Below, in pieces: positions 60,814 to 64,000 of a DNA stretch of 64,000 nt (within the stretch, counting starts at the first letter, position 1; every line of letters begins with the position of its first letter). The notes below the pieces were generated by a model. The model searched no databases and was not told where the DNA came from. It saw only the letters and a program-made list of their open reading frames with translations. The translations under genes were made by a program, and so were the position numbers. Source of the stretch: Saprospiraceae bacterium (GTDB lineage Bacteria > Bacteroidota > Bacteroidia > Chitinophagales > Saprospiraceae); NCBI GenBank assembly GCA_020631355.1, contig JAHDHL010000021.1, positions 1 through 64,000 of the forward strand, read 5' to 3'.

Positions 60814-63800
60814 CTACCAAGAAAACACTTGCAATTGGTCATTGTTATTCGTGACAATGACCAATTCCTTATCAGGTGTTTTCAGACTGACCATATCCTT
60901 TACATCATTTGGGATATAGAAGCCACTCTCTGCTACATCCATGACCTCAAATTCGTGGTCAGGTGTACCCAAGAGAATACAACCAATGGAAGCATCCGCA
61001 CGTGAGGTTTCCACCTCTGTCTGGTACATATTGCCTCCTAGGATATAATCGGGTATTCCATCCTTATTCACATCTTTTTCCAAAATGGCATTCACGGGAG
61101 CCATCTGTGCCGCTCTGGGTAGGATTTTGATATGGAATGAATTTCCATCCCGTTCCAAGATGATGCTTTCGAACAGGTGGGCCTCATAGTGTAACTTGTC
61201 ATTCATTCCCTCTCCCAATATGGTATTCAAATCCGAATTGGCGAATTCCTCGAATGTAGGAAACTTATCCTTGATGAAAGGCATTTGTTCTGATGAACAT
61301 TCCCTTCCTCGAACAGGGACAAGTGACTCTTTGTATTCTTTGGCCAATACGACATCAAAGGAACCATTGGCATCATAATCGCCACAAAAAACATGGAATG
61401 GTTTATCTATTGATGTTTCGAATTTGTGATTCAATCCAACATTCCCAATCATGAAATCAGTATCACCATCCTGGTCGTAATCCGTAGGAATGATTTCATT
61501 CCACCAACCACGGGTTTGGGTCAGTCCGTAATCCTCTGTGGCATTCACTAATATTCCATTATCATTCCTAAAAATAGTAATGGGCATCCATTCTCCCACG
61601 AGGATTAGATCATCATCATTATCACCATCAATATCATTCCATAAAGAATGGGTAACCATACCTACTAAGGTAAGTCCTTGTTGTTGGCTGAAAGCTGCAT
61701 CCTGAAAATTACCATTATTATTCAATAACAAATAACTTGGAGTAGGATAAGGGTAGTGGTCAGGAAAGATACGTCCACCTACGAATAGGTCAATATCACC
61801 ATCCTTATCAAAATCATTAGCAGAAACATGTTGGCAGGAAGACAACATGGAGGGCAGGGCACTTGATGCTAGGGTAAACTGTCCAGCACCATCATTCTCA
61901 TATAATCTATCCTGATAATTCCCGGCTTTGGGGATAAATGCAGCACCACCGCTTGTAATGAACAAATCCAAGTCTCCATCTCCATCAGCATCAAAAAAGA
62001 CAGAACCCAAATCTTCATATACGGCATCTTTCTCCAATTGGGGTTGGTCAGAGACAGAGAAAGTACCATCCGTATTCTGGAAGTATAACTTACCCGCTTG
62101 TCCTGCGGCACCTCCTACATAAAAGTCTTCCAATCCATCGCCATTGGCATCACCCTTTGAGACGAAAGGACCATTATGTGATTGTTTATGGGGTAATAAT
62201 ACCTGTACCTTATAATCCTCACTGACGTTTTCCACATGTTTGAAATTAGGTTGTAATAACCCATTAGCATTTGTAAAAAGTGTCTGGGATGATTGTGTGG
62301 ATAATGTAGGTTCCTTGGATGTTCGATAATCTACTTTCAGGGTTTGGTTCGCCTTGATATCCTCAAAAATATTATACTTTCCATCACTCCAAGTCACCTT
62401 AATACTTTCGACCCCATCTGCATTACCAATACCTATGATTGGGGTCATACTACTTCCGGAGAAATAACCCCTAGTATGTAAGATTTCAGTAAACTGGATC
62501 GTTCCATCCTTAGCTAGTACCTCTACCTTAGCATTCTGGGGCAAGTATCCTTCCAGTTTGAGTTTGATATGATGATTGGTGGATTGATTTTCATAAATAA
62601 ATGGTTTCGAATCCTGATTATGGGTGATGATATCCCAATCCCCATCATTGTCTAAATCCGCCATGGCGGCACCATTGGAAAAGCCATCTGTAGCTAAGCC
62701 CCATTTACTAGATACATCCTCGAATTCCAGATTCCCCTTATTCCTAAAACAATAATTCGGAATGGGAACGGATGGAATGACTGACATGGTTTCTTCCAAA
62801 GTCAGCCTGCGACCCAGTTCCTGACTTTTCAATTCCAACTTATCCTTATAATCCCTATTCGTAACATCGTACTTGATACCATTGGTTACATATACATCTT
62901 TCCAACCATCATTATCCAAATCAGCCATGAGGCAAGCCCAACTCCAATCCGTCTTATCCAAGTTACACATCTGGGATACTTCGGAGAACTTACCCCTTCC
63001 ATTATTGAGCTGGACCATATTATGCATGTATTGGAAATTGTATCCCATATTATTCATGGCATCGAATTTCTTGGCATCAATCATGGCCATGGTAATCTTA
63101 CTCCTCTTGTGGTCATCGGGAGCCATATCCAGTATCATCATATCTGACTGACCATCATTATTGATATCTGCCACATCAACTCCCATACTATAAAATGTGG
63201 TATGGGAAAACCATTCGGAGGTCGCCTCAGAAAAGGTTCCATCCCTATTATTCTTGTAGGCATAATCAGGAGAATTGAAATCATTCCCTACAAAAATATC
63301 CGTCCAACCGTCCCCATCCAGATCCGCTGTAACCAATCCCAGACCGAAACCAAGGTCATTCCTAATTCCCGCCTTATCCGTTACGTTAACGAATGTCCCA
63401 TTCTGGTTTTCATACAGGTGATCCCTTGCTTGGTACTTTGTACCCATTTCGTCAGCGTAGACAACCTCAAGGTCATATATTAAACTCGTCAGGGAAAAAT
63501 CAACTGGTGTATTCATGACATACACATCCAAATCACCATCCCTATCATAATCGAAAAAGCTACAATTGGTAGAATTGAAAGCATCGGCCAATCCTAATTC
63601 CAGTCCTTTTTCTGTAAAGGTCATGTCCCCATTATTCACATAGAGTAGGTTGGCTTTTTGGTCAGGTTCCCATCCAGAGCGACAGACGTATATATCCTGG
63701 AATCCATCCCCATTAACATCTGCCATGGCGACTCCTGTCTTGAATCCCAAAGAACCCTGGACACCCGCGGACTCAGTGATATCCTCGAATTGAAATCCTC

Positions 63801-64000
63801 CCTTATTGAGGTAAAGTTTATTAGAACCGAGATTGCTATTGAAATAGATATCAACCCATCCATCATTATTAATATCACCTACAGCTACTCCTGCTCCTGC
63901 ATACAAGTGCATGAATGTGAAATAATTAATTTCATTTGTTTCGTTAATGTCATTGGAGAAACTGATATTCGTTTCATCTTCTGTTAACAATCTAAATGAT
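60814..64000 (-). CDS. FG-GAP/VCBS repeat protein with UnbV (ASPIC) domain (5' end outside window)
   Basis: More than 1,060 residues are visible. The frame stays open to the window edge, and reading continues upstream as SFRLLTEDETNISF, so the TTG at 63990 is not the start and the signal peptide lies outside. At least ten FG-GAP-type blades with calcium loops are seen (GDINNDGWVDIYF, ADVNGDGFQDIYV, DYDRDGDLDVYV, DLDNDGDWDIITH, DKDGDIDLFVG). A UnbV/ASPIC domain (KLKLEGYLPQNAKVEV, SGSSMTPIIGIG, VTWSDGKYNIF) sits at about codons 480-560 of the visible part. Such CRTAC1-like proteins are surface or periplasmic beta-propellers common in Bacteroidota, often near SusCD genes. The function is unknown. 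Confidence 0.87.
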   Translation of the reverse strand, partial: SFRLLTEDETNISFSNDINETNEINYFTFMHLYAGAGVAVGDINNDGWVDIYFNSNLGSNKLYLNKGGFQFEDITESAGVQGSLGFKTGVAMADVNGDGFQDIYVCRSGWEPDQKANLLYVNNGDMTFTEKGLELGLADAFNSTNCSFFDYDRDGDLDVYVMNTPVDFSLTSLIYDLEVVYADEMGTKYQARDHLYENQNGTFVNVTDKAGIRNDLGFGLGLVTADLDGDGWTDIFVGNDFNSPDYAYKNNRDGTFSEATSEWFSHTTFYSMGVDVADINNDGQSDMMILDMAPDDHKRSKITMAMIDAKKFDAMNNMGYNFQYMHNMVQLNNGRGKFSEVSQMCNLDKTDWSWACLMADLDNDGWKDVYVTNGIKYDVTNRDYKDKLELKSQELGRRLTLEETMSVIPSVPIPNYCFRNKGNLEFEDVSSKWGLATDGFSNGAAMADLDNDGDWDIITHNQDSKPFIYENQSTNHHIKLKLEGYLPQNAKVEVLAKDGTIQFTEILHTRGYFSGSSMTPIIGIGNADGVESIKVTWSDGKYNIFEDIKANQTLKVDYRTSKEPTLSTQSSQTLFTNANGLLQPNFKHVENVSEDYKVQVLLPHKQSHNGPFVSKGDANGDGLEDFYVGGAAGQAGKLYFQNTDGTFSVSDQPQLEKDAVYEDLGSVFFDADGDGDLDLFITSGGAAFIPKAGNYQDRLYENDGAGQFTLASSALPSMLSSCQHVSANDFDKDGDIDLFVGGRIFPDHYPYPTPSYLLLNNNGNFQDAAFSQQQGLTLVGMVTHSLWNDIDGDNDDDLILVGEWMPITIFRNDNGILVNATEDYGLTQTRGWWNEIIPTDYDQDGDTDFMIGNVGLNHKFETSIDKPFHVFCGDYDANGSFDVVLAKEYKESLVPVRGRECSSEQMPFIKDKFPTFEEFANSDLNTILGEGMNDKLHYEAHLFESIILERDGNSFHIKILPRAAQMAPVNAILEKDVNKDGIPDYILGGNMYQTEVETSRADASIGCILLGTPDHEFEVMDVAESGFYIPNDVKDMVSLKTPDKELVIVTNNNDQLQVFSW

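Noticed and set aside
63988-63990. TTG start for the FG-GAP/UnbV gene
   Set aside because: The frame remains open to the window edge and no signal peptide follows this codon, so the gene continues outside.

Overview
The window is from a member of the Bacteroidota, probably a free-living polysaccharide-degrading lineage near the Saprospirales or Cytophagales. The evidence is a SusC/SusD pair in a glycan utilisation locus, at least six proteins ending in a type IX secretion (T9SS) sorting domain, many lipoproteins, a periplasmic Y_Y_Y/propeller regulator, and promoters with the Bacteroidota -7 box TAnnTTTG. I see no rRNA, tRNA, CRISPR array, transposase or phage structural gene.

Layout. 1-5.8 kb: a giant surface protein (3' end outside the window) behind a smaller secreted protein. 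6-13.3 kb: a di-iron hydroxylase fused to a CDGSH iron-sulfur domain, a T9SS beta-helix protein, a MhpD-type hydratase, a formylglycine-generating-enzyme-like lipoprotein, a MarR regulator and 4-hydroxyphenylpyruvate dioxygenase. 13.4-36.1 kb: a beta-glucan utilisation locus. It has four T9SS proteins built from two repeated modules, then an apparent operon susC-susD-glycan-binding lipoprotein-GH16-GH3 on the minus strand. Divergent from it are its likely regulator, a sodium/solute symporter and a second hydratase. 36.3-38.3 kb: an S9 peptidase. 38.4-43.4 kb: a complete plasmid-type replication and partition module, made of a ParF-like ATPase, a ParG-like ribbon-helix-helix protein, about 17 iterons in 830 bp, a Rep_3-type initiator and a KilA-N protein. 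43.5-46.3 kb: a FIST sensor and hybrid histidine kinase pair. 46.4-50.4 kb: lipoprotein, glycosyltransferase, APH-fold kinase and amidase. 50.5-53.4 kb: beta-carbonic anhydrase divergent from a SulP transporter. 53.5-64 kb: lipoproteins, a glucosaminidase, a LamG T9SS protein, a thioesterase/hydrolase pair, a DUF2207 membrane protein, a peroxiredoxin-like lipoprotein and a large FG-GAP/UnbV protein (5' end outside the window).

How it fits together. The glucan locus is self-contained: surface binding and hydrolysis (GH16, binding lipoprotein, T9SS proteins), import of oligosaccharides (SusCD), cleavage to monosaccharide (GH3), sugar uptake (symporter) and a dedicated regulator. The most notable region is the replication module. 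Because it sits among ordinary metabolic genes, the window is either the origin region of a secondary replicon (megaplasmid or chromid) or a chromosome carrying an integrated plasmid core. Sequence alone does not decide. The lack of transposases, integrases or attachment repeats around the module favours a native origin. Other points worth following are a possible Cys-Gln thioester domain in the giant adhesin, a repeated tryptophan-rich module shared by two T9SS proteins and the glycan-binding lipoprotein, the hydroxylase-CDGSH fusion, and a regulator gene with no ATG start.
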